From: Xiphias gladius
Taxonomy: Eukaryota; Chordata; Actinopteri; Istiophoriformes; Xiphiidae
Length of the DNA: 64,000 bases
Reading direction: 5' to 3'
NCBI RefSeq assembly: GCF_016859285.1
Contig: NC_053404.1
Location: 16,817,105-16,881,104 of the forward strand
The position numbers and the translations under genes were made by a program. Every line of letters begins with the position of its first letter. The stretch's first letter is position 1. Shown here piece by piece: positions 63,701 to 64,000 of this stretch. The notes under the pieces are model-generated. The model worked only from the letters and a program-made list of their open reading frames with translations. It made no database searches and was not told where the DNA came from.

Positions 63701-64000
63701 AATGAATCCAAGCACATGTTTAGGGCACTAATGTACTGAGGCCTCACTTGGTGTGGTTGGTTTTTGGGAATCGCTGTAATTTATTGGTTACTTTGTTCAA
63801 GTGCCAAATTGTGTCTCGTGTAAATAGTTTTGTGGTCAGAACAATAAGCTGCAGTTCAGTCATCTCAAATCACCTATAATGTGCTTGAAGAAGTGAAAGC
63901 CTAATTAACACATTTTTCATAGTATAACATTCCTGTTTTGTTTTTGTTGTTTTTTTTTTTTGTTTTTTTTCCCTGGGGGGGGCATTGGCTAATTGTTAAA

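Overview
The window is vertebrate nuclear DNA from a ray-finned fish, most likely a percomorph teleost. The evidence is intron-rich genes with GT-AG splicing, proteins closely matching vertebrate ABCF2 and SLC4A2 (AE2), long TG/CA microsatellites, Tc1-like transposon relics, and several short dispersed repeat families of a kind common in percomorph introns. There are no prokaryotic features. All exon models were built by hand from splice consensus, reading-frame continuity and recalled vertebrate family sequences; no alignment or transcript was available.

Layout: (1) 1-2130 is a CpG-rich left edge followed by intergenic DNA. (2) 2140-7765 is abcf2 on the plus strand, with a probable non-coding first exon and 14 coding exons (612 codons). 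(3) 7796-17286, minus strand, is a 17-exon gene whose joined exons keep one open frame of 912 codons. It encodes an N-terminal UBA-like helix bundle, a charged coiled coil, a UBX domain with the FPR loop, an acidic/proline-rich linker and about 14 leucine-rich repeats. I do not recognise it as a named mammalian gene; it is the most interesting object here. It converges tail to tail with abcf2, with candidate poly(A) signals 54 bp apart. (4) 17287-21000 is intergenic and repeat-rich, including an internally deleted Tc1-like element. (5) From about 21000 to 63700 lies slc4a2 (plus strand). Its promoter and 5' UTR exons are uncertain. Coding starts at 34534 and ends at 62537 over 22 core exons, plus one extra in-frame 90-nt exon (52452-52541) that I cannot place in mammalian AE2.

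The three genes act in different processes: ABCF2 is a soluble non-transporter ABC ATPase; the UBA-UBX-LRR protein is predicted to be a p97/VCP cofactor that binds ubiquitin and, through its repeats, another partner; AE2 is an electroneutral chloride/bicarbonate exchanger. ABCF2 and SLC4A2 are also close together on human 7q36, so the neighbourhood looks like conserved synteny. Most remaining sequence is intron and repeat. At least five short repeat families recur within the window; they are described copy by copy.
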